Below, in pieces: positions 22,058 through 33,155 of a stretch of DNA of 64,000 nucleotides. Position 1 is the stretch's first letter. Each line of letters starts with the position of its first letter. The notes under the pieces are model-generated. The model worked only from the letters and a program-made list of their open reading frames with translations. It did no database searches and was not told the origin of the DNA. Position numbers and translations under genes: made by a program. This DNA comes from Pseudohongiella nitratireducens (GTDB lineage Bacteria; Pseudomonadota; Gammaproteobacteria; Pseudomonadales; Pseudohongiellaceae), in contig NZ_LWHM01000032.1 in assembly GCF_001642735.1 (NCBI RefSeq), positions 1-64,000 on the forward strand, read 5' to 3'.

Positions 22058-23431
22058 TTAGAAAAAGGTGAGTCCGACCGCGAAAAGCCTTTCAACATCC
22101 GCGATACGTTTCTTGTCAGTTAAAAACAGAATGACATGATCTTCGGGTTCGATAACGATATCGTCATGAGCAATCAGGACTTCTTCATTTCGCACAATTG
22201 CACCAATGGTTGTACCAGGGGGAAGGTCGATATCTTCTAGTGCACGGCCAACCACTTTTGATGAGTTACTATCACCGTGTGCAATAGCTTCCAGCGACTC
22301 TGCTGCACCACGGCGCAGTGAGTGTACATTAACGATATCACCTCGGCGAATATGAGTTAGCAAGCTGCCAATGGAAGCCTGTTGGGGTGAAATGGCGATA
22401 TCGATTTCGCCGCCCTGAACCAGGTCCACATAGGCAGGGTTATTGATCAGGCACATCACCTTGCGGGCCCCCAGTCGCTTGGCCAGCATGGAAGACATGA
22501 TGTTTGCTTCGTCATCATTGGTCAGAGCCAGGAATACATCGGTGTCTTCAATACCCTCTTCCAGTAATAACTGTTTGTCGGAAGAAAAACCCTGCAGCAC
22601 AATCGCGCGGTTAAGAAACTCGGAAAGGAAAGTGCATCGCTCAGCGTTGGCGTCTATGACTTTAACCTGGTACTTCTTTTCCAGTGCGGCTGCCAGACGA
22701 ACCCCGATATTGCCGCCGCCGGCAATGATGACCCGTTTGTAGGGCTTATCCATCCGACGAAGCTCGCTCATGACAGCGCGGATGTTTTTCGGGGCAGCAA
22801 TAAAAAAGACCTCATCGTCGGCTTCAATCACGGTTGAGCCTTCAGGAGTAATGGCACGGTTACGTCGAAAAATCGCCGCGACCCGGGCATCAACATTAGG
22901 CATATGCTCACGCAGGAAGCGGATTTCCTGACCGACCAGTGGACCTCCATAGTAGGCGCGGACACCGACCAGTTGAGCATTGCCATCAGCAAAGTCCAAT
23001 ACTTGCAAGGAGCCAGGCAACTCAATCAGACGGTGAATATAATTGGAGACCAGTAGCTCGGGACTGATGACGACATCCAGAGGTATCGCTTCCGGGCGAA
23101 ACAGATCCTCCTGGTTTATATAGGAGGAAGAGCGCAGTCGGCATATTTTCTTCGGGGTTTTGAATACGGAGAATGCAATCTGGCAGGCCATCATGTTGAC
23201 CTCATCATTCTCGGTAACAGCGATGATCATGTCAGCATCTTCGGCCCCTGCGGCGCGAAGGACATCAGGGTGGGATGGCCAGCCCTGTGCTATACCAATG
23301 TCGAGCCGGTCTTTCAGTTCTCGAAGTGCATCGCCGTCAGGGTCAACCAGCGTGATGTCAGTAGCTTCATTGGTCAGGTTCTCAGCAAGAGAAGCACTAA
23401 CCTGATTACAACCTAGAATGATGATCTTCAT
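22058..23431 (-). CDS. trkA: Trk system potassium uptake regulator TrkA
   Basis: TrkA is the peripheral cytoplasmic subunit that binds NAD(H)/nucleotides and gates TrkH. The 457-residue product (E. coli 458) holds two RCK_N-RCK_C modules. The second nucleotide site is normal ([12 protein letters not shown], about residue 234). The first reads [15 protein letters not shown], where the usual glycine-rich motif is GAGQVG, so two of the three glycines are missing. The acidic residue after strand 2 (TLVDPD) is kept. It is the first gene of trkA-trkH and lies 34 bp after rsmB. Confidence 0.95.
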   Translation of the reverse strand: MKIIILGCNQVSASLAENLTNEATDITLVDPDGDALRELKDRLDIGIAQGWPSHPDVLRAAGAEDADMIIAVTENDEVNMMACQIAFSVFKTPKKICRLRSSSYINQEDLFRPEAIPLDVVISPELLVSNYIHRLIELPGSLQVLDFADGNAQLVGVRAYYGGPLVGQEIRFLREHMPNVDARVAAIFRRNRAITPEGSTVIEADDEVFFIAAPKNIRAVMSELRRMDKPYKRVIIAGGGNIGVRLAAALEKKYQVKVIDANAERCTFLSEFLNRAIVLQGFSSDKQLLLEEGIEDTDVFLALTNDDEANIMSSMLAKRLGARKVMCLINNPAYVDLVQGGEIDIAISPQQASIGSLLTHIRRGDIVNVHSLRRGAAESLEAIAHGDSNSSKVVGRALEDIDLPPGTTIGAIVRNEEVLIAHDDIVIEPEDHVILFLTDKKRIADVERLFAVGLTFF

Positions 23432-23465
23432 TTAGAGCGTCCGGCTCCTCTGCATTTCAGGCAGA

Positions 23466-24797
23466 TTAGAGTGTCGAGTCTGGCTTTTCAAGCACCATGT
23501 AATAAAATCCATCACTGCCCTGAGGGTATGGCAGTAGTTGTAACCCGTGAGTACTGGCGATGGCATTATCAGGCTTTAGCAATATCGGTACTGTTTGTGC
23601 TTCCGGGTATTCTTGTAAAAACTGCCCAATCAGCCCCGAGTTTTCGGCAGGTAAAATGGAGCATGTGCTATAAACAAGTCGCCCACCGGGTGAGAGAAGT
23701 TCCCAGGCAGTGCGCAGTAATCTTAACTGCAAGAGGTTGAGCCGGGTAATATCTTCCGGCTTGCGAAGTATTTTAATATCAGGCTGTCTGCGAATAACCC
23801 CGGTGGCTGAGCAAGGTGCGTCCAGCATGATACGGTCGAAGGTCTCACCATCCCACCATTTGTCGATATTGGTAGCGTCACTGCAGTGCAACGTAATGTC
23901 GTTAAACGACAGGCGGGCAAGTGTATCCTTTAGTTTAAGTAGGCGCTTACTATCAGACTCAATTGCCACAACCCGGGAAAGCGCTGGCCCCGACTCCAGA
24001 CAGCTGGCGAGTTTGCCACCAGGTGCTGAACAAAGGTCAAGTAAGCTATCACCTTCTTGTAAGTCGAGCAGTACTGACACCAGCTGGGAAGCCTCATCCT
24101 GGACACTGACCATGCCCTCATTAAATCCGGGCAGTGTTTCAACGTCACAGGGTGAATCAAGATAAACACTATAGGGTGTAAACAAGCCGGGCCGGGCAGA
24201 AATCTGTGTAGATGCAAGTTTATCCAGATAAGCAGAACGTGATACCTGCTGTGCATTAACACGTAGTGTCATGGCTGCACGTTCATTGCTGTTGATAAAA
24301 ACTTCCGGGCTATGGCCTGGCCATGACTCTTTAAAAGCGGCAATCATCCATTCGGGAAAACTTTGCACCTGCATTGTCTTTGAGAGCTCAATGCTGGCAT
24401 TAGCGGAGAGCTGTTCCTGGTACTTACGCAACACGCCATTGATTAAACCTTTAGCCCAGTGTTTTTTCAGCGTTTGGGCAGCGGCGACGGTTTCGTTGAT
24501 AACCGCATACTCAGCCAGACGCATGAAGCGAAGCTGGTACAAACCTATAATTAACAGGGCGTGAATGTCACGGTCCTTGCGGCGCAGTGGTTTGTCGAGA
24601 AGCTCATTCAGCTCCCTGCGCAAATAGTGATACCAACGGGCACTGCCAAAACACAGTTCACGATACAGAGGCAGGGCTTCAATGCTGTTATCGTTGCCCT
24701 GATTGCCAGTGTTAATGGCACTGGCAAGCGAGCCTTGTTCGTTCAGCAAAGAGGTTAGTGTATTAGCTGCGCGGGCACGAATCAGCGCCGGGTTCAT
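23466..24797 (-). CDS. rsmB: 16S rRNA (cytosine-967-C5)-methyltransferase RsmB
   Basis: RsmB is an SAM-dependent methyltransferase for C967 of 16S rRNA. The 443-residue product has an N-terminal NusB-like RNA-binding domain (about 1-140) and a Rossmann methylase. The methylase shows the SAM motif LLDLCSAPGGKLA, the catalytic DAPCSATGVIRRQPDIK and the second cysteine motif YSTCSILPAEN. The length is close to E. coli RsmB (429). Its ATG overlaps the fmt stop by four bases, giving the usual def-fmt-rsmB operon. Confidence 0.96.
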   Translation of the reverse strand: MNPALIRARAANTLTSLLNEQGSLASAINTGNQGNDNSIEALPLYRELCFGSARWYHYLRRELNELLDKPLRRKDRDIHALLIIGLYQLRFMRLAEYAVINETVAAAQTLKKHWAKGLINGVLRKYQEQLSANASIELSKTMQVQSFPEWMIAAFKESWPGHSPEVFINSNERAAMTLRVNAQQVSRSAYLDKLASTQISARPGLFTPYSVYLDSPCDVETLPGFNEGMVSVQDEASQLVSVLLDLQEGDSLLDLCSAPGGKLASCLESGPALSRVVAIESDSKRLLKLKDTLARLSFNDITLHCSDATNIDKWWDGETFDRIMLDAPCSATGVIRRQPDIKILRKPEDITRLNLLQLRLLRTAWELLSPGGRLVYSTCSILPAENSGLIGQFLQEYPEAQTVPILLKPDNAIASTHGLQLLPYPQGSDGFYYMVLEKPDSTL

Positions 24798-25771
24798 GCG
24801 AGGTTTGAAAACTGTTTGCCAGGTTCAAACGCTTGCTGGCGAGCATTGAGCACATCATGAACAGACATGGCGTTTTTACCGGGTAGCTGCAGTTGTTTAA
24901 TTCTTAGCAGCCCTTCCCCGCAGGCAACATCAACAGATTCCACTTTTTTCCCGTTTCGGCTGATTGAGATGATGGTGCCTGGTTCAATATTATTTTCAGG
25001 CGCGTCTTGTTCACAGACGGCAGCTAGCACTCGAATCCGCAAGTCGTCCATAAACGTATAGGCGGGGTTGCGTCCTATGCTGGCACGGATCTGACGATCA
25101 ATGATCGCACTGGGGTCAGCCCAGTTAATGGCTGCTTCCTGTTTATCCAGTTTTCGTGCGTATGTGCTGAGTTCGTCATTCTGTTCGCGAGCCTGAGATT
25201 TAAGTAAATCCAGGTTTGCCAGTGTGTACAGCAGTGATTCCTGACCCAGGTGCAGAAGTTTGGCTTCGAGTGTTTCACGGTTGTCGTTTGGGGTGATGGG
25301 GGTCGCTTTGGTATAGAGCATATCCCCTGTATCAAGACCCGCGTCCATTTGCATGATTGTTACGCCTGACTCTGTATCTCCCGCCAATATGGCCCTTTCA
25401 ATTGGAGCTGCACCCCGCCAGCGTGGCAATATGGAGGCATGAACGTTGAGGCAGCCCAGGCGTGGTGTGTCGAGTACTGTCTGGGGAAGAATGAGCCCAT
25501 AAGCAACCACAATCATCAGATCTGCCTGCCACTCACGGAGCCGGGCCAGCTCTGATTCATCCTTTAAGGAAGCTGGCTGACACACTGGCAAGCCATGGCT
25601 TTCTGCCACAGCTTTAACCGGCGTGGGCTTGAGTTTTTTGCCGCGGCCGGTAGCTCGGTCAGGTTGTGTATAAACCGCACAGACCTGATGGCCAGCACTG
25701 AGCAGTGCTTCCAGATGCTGAGCCGCAAAATCAGGCGTGCCGGCGAAAATAAGTCGGAGCGAATTTGCCAT
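24794..25771 (-). CDS. fmt: Methionyl-tRNA formyltransferase
   Basis: The enzyme formylates initiator Met-tRNA using 10-formyl-tetrahydrofolate. The 325-residue product begins LRLIFAGTPDFAAQHL and contains the catalytic NVHASILPRWRGAAPIERAI (Asn/His) and DAGLDTGDML, with an OB-like C-terminal domain. It starts one base after the def stop codon and overlaps rsmB by four bases, so all three are tightly coupled. Confidence 0.97.
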   Translation of the reverse strand: MANSLRLIFAGTPDFAAQHLEALLSAGHQVCAVYTQPDRATGRGKKLKPTPVKAVAESHGLPVCQPASLKDESELARLREWQADLMIVVAYGLILPQTVLDTPRLGCLNVHASILPRWRGAAPIERAILAGDTESGVTIMQMDAGLDTGDMLYTKATPITPNDNRETLEAKLLHLGQESLLYTLANLDLLKSQAREQNDELSTYARKLDKQEAAINWADPSAIIDRQIRASIGRNPAYTFMDDLRIRVLAAVCEQDAPENNIEPGTIISISRNGKKVESVDVACGEGLLRIKQLQLPGKNAMSVHDVLNARQQAFEPGKQFSNLA

Positions 25772-26284
25772 TTAAGCGGTTGCAGCCATTTTTTGAGCTT
25801 TAACAAGTTTGCTGCGTATACGCTGGCGCTTGAGGTTGCTTAGATAATCCACAAACAGCTTGCCATCCAGGTGATCTTTTTCATGCTGAATACAGGTGGC
25901 CAGCAAATCATCACAGACAAGTTCGAAAGGCTCACCATCACGGTTCAGAGCTTTGACGCGAACCTGGCTGGGACGGCTGACCGTTTCGTAATAACCGGGT
26001 ACAGACAGGCAGCCTTCATCATATTCAGCTAACTCGGGATCGAGGACTTCAATCTCAGGGTTGATGAAAACCTGCGGTTCATCCTGGTTCTCACTGATGT
26101 CAATCACGATGATTTGCTGATGAACATTGACCTGTGTAGCTGCCAGCCCAATACCAGGTGCAGCATACATGGTCTCGAACATGTCATCGATCAGTTCGCG
26201 CAATGCATCATCCACCGTTTCAACCGGTTTGGCGACCGTGCGTAAGCGCGGATCTGGGAACTCAAGTATTTCCAATTTCGCCAT
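25772..26284 (-). CDS. def: Peptide deformylase
   Basis: This metallohydrolase removes the N-formyl group from nascent proteins. All three motifs are present in the 170-residue product: [16 protein letters not shown] with the metal-ligand Cys, and [12 protein letters not shown] with the HExxH pair. The length equals E. coli Def (169). It is first in def-fmt-rsmB and divergent from dprA. Pseudomonas has a LysM-domain gene between def and dprA; here the gap is only about 0.2 kb and shows no such gene. Confidence 0.97.
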   Translation of the reverse strand: MAKLEILEFPDPRLRTVAKPVETVDDALRELIDDMFETMYAAPGIGLAATQVNVHQQIIVIDISENQDEPQVFINPEIEVLDPELAEYDEGCLSVPGYYETVSRPSQVRVKALNRDGEPFELVCDDLLATCIQHEKDHLDGKLFVDYLSNLKRQRIRSKLVKAQKMAATA

Positions 26285-26491
26285 GAAGGCCTCCAGGTAC
26301 TTCGTGTCTCGACAAGCCGCTTTTCAGCAAAGCCGACCGGCTTGTGCCATAACTAGCAAAAGCCCCGGTCTGGCGAAGACACTTCCAACTCAGTTTGATG
26401 ACCGGATTATAGCACAAAGCTTGCGATGTCTTGGCGCAATGCGGTGTTGGCAGAGAACACAAATCAGGATAGCGGATTATCAGGAATGCCA

Positions 26492-27679
26492 ATGAGCGAG
26501 ATGCAAAAAGCAGACAAACCGTTTGAAACAAATACCCCACTCACAAAAGATGTGTTGAGAAATTGGTTATGGCCACTGCTTTGCCCTGGTGTAAGTTATC
26601 GTCAGTACTGGAAATTACTGTGCCAGCTGGGTTCTCCTGATTTTTTGCAAGACTTGCAAAAAGAAGATGCCGAGAGAATGCAAATTGATGCAGAAATCGT
26701 GGCGAGTTTACAGCCTGAAGCAGCGGTGCGTAATGAGCTGGAAGCGGAAATAGAGACGTCATATCGATGGCTGGCCTCTGCCAGCCATCATCATGTGATT
26801 CTTGCCGGGGATAACCATTACCCCGAGCTGTTGCGTGAAATAGCAGATCCTCCTCCCCTGTTATTTGCTGCTGGAAATTTATCGGCGCTGAACATGCCTT
26901 CTGTTGCCTTGGTCGGAAGTCGGGGCTGCACACCCTACGGGTCAAAAATAACACGCCGACTGGCAATGGAAATCTCTGATGCGGGTTTTGTCATCACCAG
27001 TGGCCTGGCTCTTGGTGTTGACTCGGTCGCGCACCGAAGTTGTGTCGATCGAAACAGGCCCACAATTGCTATTCTGGGTAGCGGCCTGGCGAACATTTAT
27101 CCGGCAGCGAATTTTACCCTGGCAAAACATATCATCGATAAAGGGGGGCTGGTGCTGTCGGAGTTTCCGTTATCGGCCGGTCCGGCAAAATACCGCTTTC
27201 CTCAGCGCAATCGCCTCATCAGTGGTTTGAGTCTGGCAACCTGTGTGGTTGAAGCCAGCTTGAGAAGTGGCTCATTAATCACAGCCCGGCTGGCGCTGGA
27301 GCAAAACCGTCTGGTGTTTGCTGTGCCGGGTTCTGTTGATAGTCAAAACAGCCGTGGATGTCATCGGCTCTTGCGTGAAGGTGCTGCTGTAGCGGAAAAT
27401 GCCGCCGACATTAAGGAACCGTTGGCGCCCTTGATCCAGGGCCAGCTCGATTTGTTGCATGATAAACAGCAGGAAAATGAAACAGTACACACCAGTGCAG
27501 CCAAGCTGAATGCGCAAGAGGATGAGATAATGCATTGCGTAGAAGCGGGGCCAATAGATACAGATTCGCTGTTGCGAAGTACCGGGCTAACGGTGTCAAA
27601 GCTTCAGCAAAACCTGGCCAGGCTGGAACTGAAAGGACTTTTGATTCTTCACAATGGACAATGGTTTCGTCGTGATTGA
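26492..27679 (+). CDS. dprA: DNA-processing protein DprA (Smf)
   Basis: DprA protects incoming single-stranded DNA and loads RecA during natural transformation, and is kept in many bacteria of unproven competence. The product is about 395 residues from ATG 26492, chosen for the AGGA seven bases upstream; ATG 26426 would add 22 residues. The Rossmann-like core shows VALVGSRGCTPYGSKI, TSGLALGVDSVAHRS and PQRNRLISGLSLATCVVEA. A C-terminal winged-helix domain (about 340-395) follows. It is divergent from def and 56 bp upstream of tsaC. Confidence 0.93.
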   Translation: MSEMQKADKPFETNTPLTKDVLRNWLWPLLCPGVSYRQYWKLLCQLGSPDFLQDLQKEDAERMQIDAEIVASLQPEAAVRNELEAEIETSYRWLASASHHHVILAGDNHYPELLREIADPPPLLFAAGNLSALNMPSVALVGSRGCTPYGSKITRRLAMEISDAGFVITSGLALGVDSVAHRSCVDRNRPTIAILGSGLANIYPAANFTLAKHIIDKGGLVLSEFPLSAGPAKYRFPQRNRLISGLSLATCVVEASLRSGSLITARLALEQNRLVFAVPGSVDSQNSRGCHRLLREGAAVAENAADIKEPLAPLIQGQLDLLHDKQQENETVHTSAAKLNAQEDEIMHCVEAGPIDTDSLLRSTGLTVSKLQQNLARLELKGLLILHNGQWFRRD

Positions 27680-27735
27680 CAGCGAGCCACTGAGCAACGC
27701 GGAAGCCGCGGCTCCGGGGAAACTGAGATAGAGAA

Positions 27736-29221
<1,486 letters not shown>

Positions 29222-29243
29222 ATTTAATTAGAGGTTCCTCACT

Positions 29244-30095
29244 ATGCACAAAGACCGTTATGCAGTGACTGGCTATCCGGTATCACACAGCCAGTCGCCA
29301 ATGATTCATGGTCATTTTGCCAGTCAAACCGGAGAAGCGGTTGATTACCAGAAACTGCCTTTGCATCCGGATGAATTTGAGAGTGGGGTAAAGCAATTCT
29401 TTAGCCAGGGTGGCAAAGGGTTGAATGTCACGGTGCCGCACAAAGAGTCGGCCTGGCAAATGGCAGCCATCCATGCACCTGCTGCCGAACGTGCTGGCGC
29501 AGTGAACACGCTCTATCTCAACCAGGAAGGAGAACTGGTCGGTGACAATACCGATGGCGTTGGGATGGTCAGAGACATAGAGCACAATCATGGCGGTAAC
29601 CTGAAAGGTGCCAACCTGTTAGTGCTGGGCGCTGGCGGTGCGGTGCGCGGTGTTTTGCCGGTACTGATCGCGGCTCAACCTGCCAGCATTGTTATCGCTA
29701 ACCGAACGCTGGCACGAGCGGAAGCACTGGCTGAGCTTTTTGCAGACCTCTTCCCCATCACTGTGCTGAGTTACCAGCAACTGGATTCCGCATTCTCGCG
29801 TGCACCGGAGTGGATCATAAACGGAACAGCAGCAGGGCTGTCCGGTGAGATGCCTGAGTTGCCAGATACGCTGGTTGATCAGCACACCGCCTGTTATGAC
29901 ATGGTGTATGCACCCGGGGGAACAGTCTTTCAGCGCTGGGCGGAGAGTCTGGGCGCGAACAAATCACTGGACGGCACTGGGATGCTGGTCGAACAGGCTG
30001 CTGAATCTTTTCGTATCTGGCGCGGCAAGATGCCGGACACAAAGCCGGTTATTGCCGAACTCCAGAAGGCACTATTTCAGTCCTCCGCTAAATAA
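29244..30095 (+). CDS. aroE: Shikimate dehydrogenase (NADP+)
   Basis: AroE reduces 3-dehydroshikimate in aromatic amino acid synthesis. The 283-residue product has the shikimate-binding SHSQSPMIH, the catalytic-lysine block NVTVPHKES, DNTDGVGMVRD, the NADP site VLGAGGAVRGVL with ANRTLARAEAL, and GTGMLVEQAA. The length is typical (E. coli 272). Its last 19 bases overlap the 3' end of the convergent carbonic anhydrase gene. Confidence 0.96.
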   Translation: MHKDRYAVTGYPVSHSQSPMIHGHFASQTGEAVDYQKLPLHPDEFESGVKQFFSQGGKGLNVTVPHKESAWQMAAIHAPAAERAGAVNTLYLNQEGELVGDNTDGVGMVRDIEHNHGGNLKGANLLVLGAGGAVRGVLPVLIAAQPASIVIANRTLARAEALAELFADLFPITVLSYQQLDSAFSRAPEWIINGTAAGLSGEMPELPDTLVDQHTACYDMVYAPGGTVFQRWAESLGANKSLDGTGMLVEQAAESFRIWRGKMPDTKPVIAELQKALFQSSAK

Positions 30096-30610
30096 CGATC
30101 TTTCAGCTCCCGGTACTTGTTAGCTGTATAAGCGAAGAACTGCTTCTCTTCATCGCTCAGTTCACGGATCTGTTTTACCGGGGAGCCCATGTACAGGTAA
30201 CCACTTTGCAGCCGCTTGCCGGGTGGTACCAGGCTGCCACCACCGATAACCACCTCTGATTCGACCACTGCCCCGTCCATAATGGTGCTGCCCATGCCAA
30301 CCAGTACCCGGTCGTGGACAGTGCAGCCGTGAAGCATCACTTTGTGACCCACCGTGACATCATCGCCGATCAGGCAGGGAAATCCGCCGGGGTTAAATGG
30401 CCCGTCGTGGGTGACGTGAAGCACGGAACCGTCCTGAATATTGGTTCTGGCGCCGATACGTATGCGGTGAATGTCACCTCGTATGACCGTTAACGGCCAG
30501 ACTGAGGCATCTTCTCCCAGAGTCACATCGCCAATAACCACTGCGGTACTGTCAACAAATACACGTTGAGCAATTTTCGGTGATATGTCGCCAAATGGTC
30601 TGATATTCAT
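30077..30610 (-). CDS. Gamma-class carbonic anhydrase-like hexapeptide-repeat protein
   Basis: The 177-residue left-handed beta-helix protein opens MNIRPFGDISPKIAQRVFVD. It has hexapeptide repeats (for example VVIGDVTLGEDASVWP) and three candidate Zn-ligand histidines in VLHVTHDG and VGHKVMLHGC. It belongs to the YrdA/CaiE-like gamma carbonic anhydrase family, whose members often have no shown activity. In Pseudomonas it sits next to prlC, as here. Confidence 0.88.
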   Translation of the reverse strand: MNIRPFGDISPKIAQRVFVDSTAVVIGDVTLGEDASVWPLTVIRGDIHRIRIGARTNIQDGSVLHVTHDGPFNPGGFPCLIGDDVTVGHKVMLHGCTVHDRVLVGMGSTIMDGAVVESEVVIGGGSLVPPGKRLQSGYLYMGSPVKQIRELSDEEKQFFAYTANKYRELKDRYLAED

Positions 30611-30731
30611 AAATATTTATCTCTTGTTTAGATAACGTCTTCTGTCTTCAATGCTCAGGGCACATTTAGCGGCAGCGCTAAGCAGTGCTATGATGACTGT
30701 CTTTGAGCCAGGTTCATGACAGGAGTCAATC

Positions 30732-32801
30732 ATGACGCAGAACGCCAGCAACCCTTTACTACAGTTTGATCGATTACCGGACTTCGGGGCAATACGTGCT
30801 GAACATATTCAACCGGCAATTACAGAGGTGTTGGCTGACAACAACGCGCAATTGGACAAGCTTATTGCAGACCTGAATGGCAAATCGCCGGATTGGGAAA
30901 ACCTCATGGACGGGCTTGATGATATGGAAGACCGCCTGAGCAAAGTGTGGTCTACCGCAAGTCATCTTAATGGTGTCTGCAATACACCGGAAATTCGTGA
31001 TGCCTATAATGGCTGCCAGCCAATGATTACGGAATATTATGCCGGGTTGGGTCAGAATCGCGCGCTCTTCGAATTGGTCACTCAGTTGTCTGAGCGTGCG
31101 GATGAATTGGCGTTGACGCGTTCGCAACGAAAAATTTTGCGGGACATGCTGCTTGAGTTCGAGCTGGCCGGCGTTAGTCTGAGTGCAGAGCAGCAGCCCC
31201 GATTCACTGAAATTCAGACCCGCCTGAGCGATCTGTCGAACCGTTTTGGTAATAATGTTCTGGATGCAACAACAGGCTGGTCACACCTTATTAAGAGCGA
31301 AGATGAGCTGGCCGGCGTGCCGGCTCTGACGATTCAGGCTGCCAAGGAGGCTGCAGAACGTAAATCTCAGCAGGGCTATTTGTTGACCCTGGATTTCCCC
31401 TGTTATTTTGCGGTCATGAGCTATGCCGATAATGCTGCACTGCGGGAAACGATGTATCGGGCATTTACCAGTCGTGCCGCCAATACGGAAGATAGCGCAA
31501 AAGATAACTCCGGCATTATTAAAGAAATTCTGGCACTGCGGGAAGAGATGGCTGACATCCTTGGTTACCCGAATTACGCAGCCGTTTCGGTGGCCACTAA
31601 AATGGCCAGATCTGTGGCCGACGTGAACCACTTCCTGGATGACCTGATCAAACACAGCCGCCCCGCTGCCGAGAAAGAATTTGCTGAGCTCCAGGCATTT
31701 GCCCGGGATGTTCATGCTGTCAGTTCGATTCAGGCCTGGGATGTGCCCTATTACAGTGAAAAACTGAGGAAGCAGGACTTTGACCTGTCGCAGGAAGAGT
31801 TGAGGCCCTGGTTTCCCCTGGCCAAGGTACAGCAGGGAATGTTCGCGATTGTCGAGACTTTGTATGGTATTTCCATCGAACGGGATCGGACAGCGTCGGT
31901 CTGGCATGAAGATGTCGAGTTCTACAATATTCGCCGTGATGGAGAACTGGTAGCGCGTTTTTACCTGGATCTGTTTACCCGGGAAGGAAAGCGAGGGGGT
32001 GCCTGGATGGCAGATTGCCGCAGTCGTCGATTGACAACGACTAACGGACAACCTGTCAGTCAGCAAATTCCGGTGGCTTATCTGGTTTGCAACTTTGCAC
32101 CCCCGACCAGCGATAAACCTGCCCTGCTGACTCATAATGATGTCACGACGCTGTTTCATGAGTTTGGTCATGGTCTGCACCACATGCTGACTCAGGAGAA
32201 CTACCTGCGCTGTTCAGGCATTGCCGGTGTAGCCTGGGATGCCGTGGAGCTACCCAGTCAGTTGATGGAAAACTGGTGCTGGGACAATGAGTCGCTGGGT
32301 CTGATATCAGGGCACTACGAGACGGGTGAACCATTACCACAGACATTACTGGATAAAATGCAGGCAGCCAAAAACTTCCAGGCCGGCATGAAAAGTGTTC
32401 GCCAACTGGAGTTCGCACTGTTTGACTTCCAATTGCACCAAACACAGATTGCTGACAGCCAGCAAGATGTTGTCAGATCCGTCATGCAGGGGGCGAGAGA
32501 TAAGGCTGCTGTTTACCCGGTGCCGGATGAGAACCGTTTCGAGAACAGCTTTTCGCACATTTTTGCGGGTGGTTATGCGGCAGGTTATTACAGTTATAAG
32601 TGGGCAGAAGTGCTTTCGGCAGATGTGTTCAGCCAGTTTCAGGCAAATGGAGTGCTTGATTCAGGCACGGGCCAGGCGTTTCTTGACAAAATATTGTCAA
32701 AAGGTGGCGGTGAAGACGCGCTGACACTCTTTGTTGATTTTATGGGTCGCGAGCCTGATATGACTGCATTGCTGCGACAAGACGGTTTGGAAAAGCACTG
32801 A
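30732..32801 (+). CDS. prlC: Oligopeptidase A (M3 family)
   Basis: This cytoplasmic zinc metallopeptidase degrades short peptides, including cleaved signal peptides. The 689-residue product (E. coli 680) has the M3 active site FHEFGHGLHHML and, downstream, the supporting DAVELPSQLMENW; AGYYSYKWAEVLSADVF is a further M3 signature. The N-terminal half is the usual helical domain. It is divergent from the carbonic anhydrase gene and stands alone before the cox region. Confidence 0.96.
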   Translation: MTQNASNPLLQFDRLPDFGAIRAEHIQPAITEVLADNNAQLDKLIADLNGKSPDWENLMDGLDDMEDRLSKVWSTASHLNGVCNTPEIRDAYNGCQPMITEYYAGLGQNRALFELVTQLSERADELALTRSQRKILRDMLLEFELAGVSLSAEQQPRFTEIQTRLSDLSNRFGNNVLDATTGWSHLIKSEDELAGVPALTIQAAKEAAERKSQQGYLLTLDFPCYFAVMSYADNAALRETMYRAFTSRAANTEDSAKDNSGIIKEILALREEMADILGYPNYAAVSVATKMARSVADVNHFLDDLIKHSRPAAEKEFAELQAFARDVHAVSSIQAWDVPYYSEKLRKQDFDLSQEELRPWFPLAKVQQGMFAIVETLYGISIERDRTASVWHEDVEFYNIRRDGELVARFYLDLFTREGKRGGAWMADCRSRRLTTTNGQPVSQQIPVAYLVCNFAPPTSDKPALLTHNDVTTLFHEFGHGLHHMLTQENYLRCSGIAGVAWDAVELPSQLMENWCWDNESLGLISGHYETGEPLPQTLLDKMQAAKNFQAGMKSVRQLEFALFDFQLHQTQIADSQQDVVRSVMQGARDKAAVYPVPDENRFENSFSHIFAGGYAAGYYSYKWAEVLSADVFSQFQANGVLDSGTGQAFLDKILSKGGGEDALTLFVDFMGREPDMTALLRQDGLEKH

Positions 32802-33155
32802 AACTAAAGTAAAAATTGATTTATCGCAGAAAATTGCTGATCGGTTAACAGTAGACTGGCAGCGAGCTAGAGGTCCGGTCTGGTGTTTCTCTGAATATCA
32901 GGGAGCCAAATAAGGCCGGATTTCATGGTAATTTAATAAAATATTTTTTATAATGCCCGGCGCTTTACATTGCATCCGAAAGTCCTGCCCCAACAAAACC
33001 AGCCTTGGTCAGATGCCATCTAAGGGCAGATGGTGAAACTGACAACTTCGGGCTGCGGGTCAATCATATCGCGAGTAATTAAAGCGTCTCATAACAAAAA
33101 TATAACTCAAACGTTGTAAAAACAGCCTTTTCTTATTATTACGGAGACACGGCGA
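32802..33155. other. 354 bp gap before coxB: promoter and structured leader
   Basis: No gene was seen. A perfect TATAAT (32949-32954) in a very AT-rich stretch is the best -10 candidate; 17 bp upstream there is only a weak -35 (TGGTAA). The implied leader of about 195 nt contains nested inverted repeats between 32976 and 33051, described among the findings. No clear terminator for prlC is visible. Confidence 0.5.

Noticed and set aside
31281-32183. 300-codon open frame antisense to prlC
   Set aside because: It lies entirely within the M3 peptidase gene, whose active-site motif is intact; the antisense product has no coherent motif.
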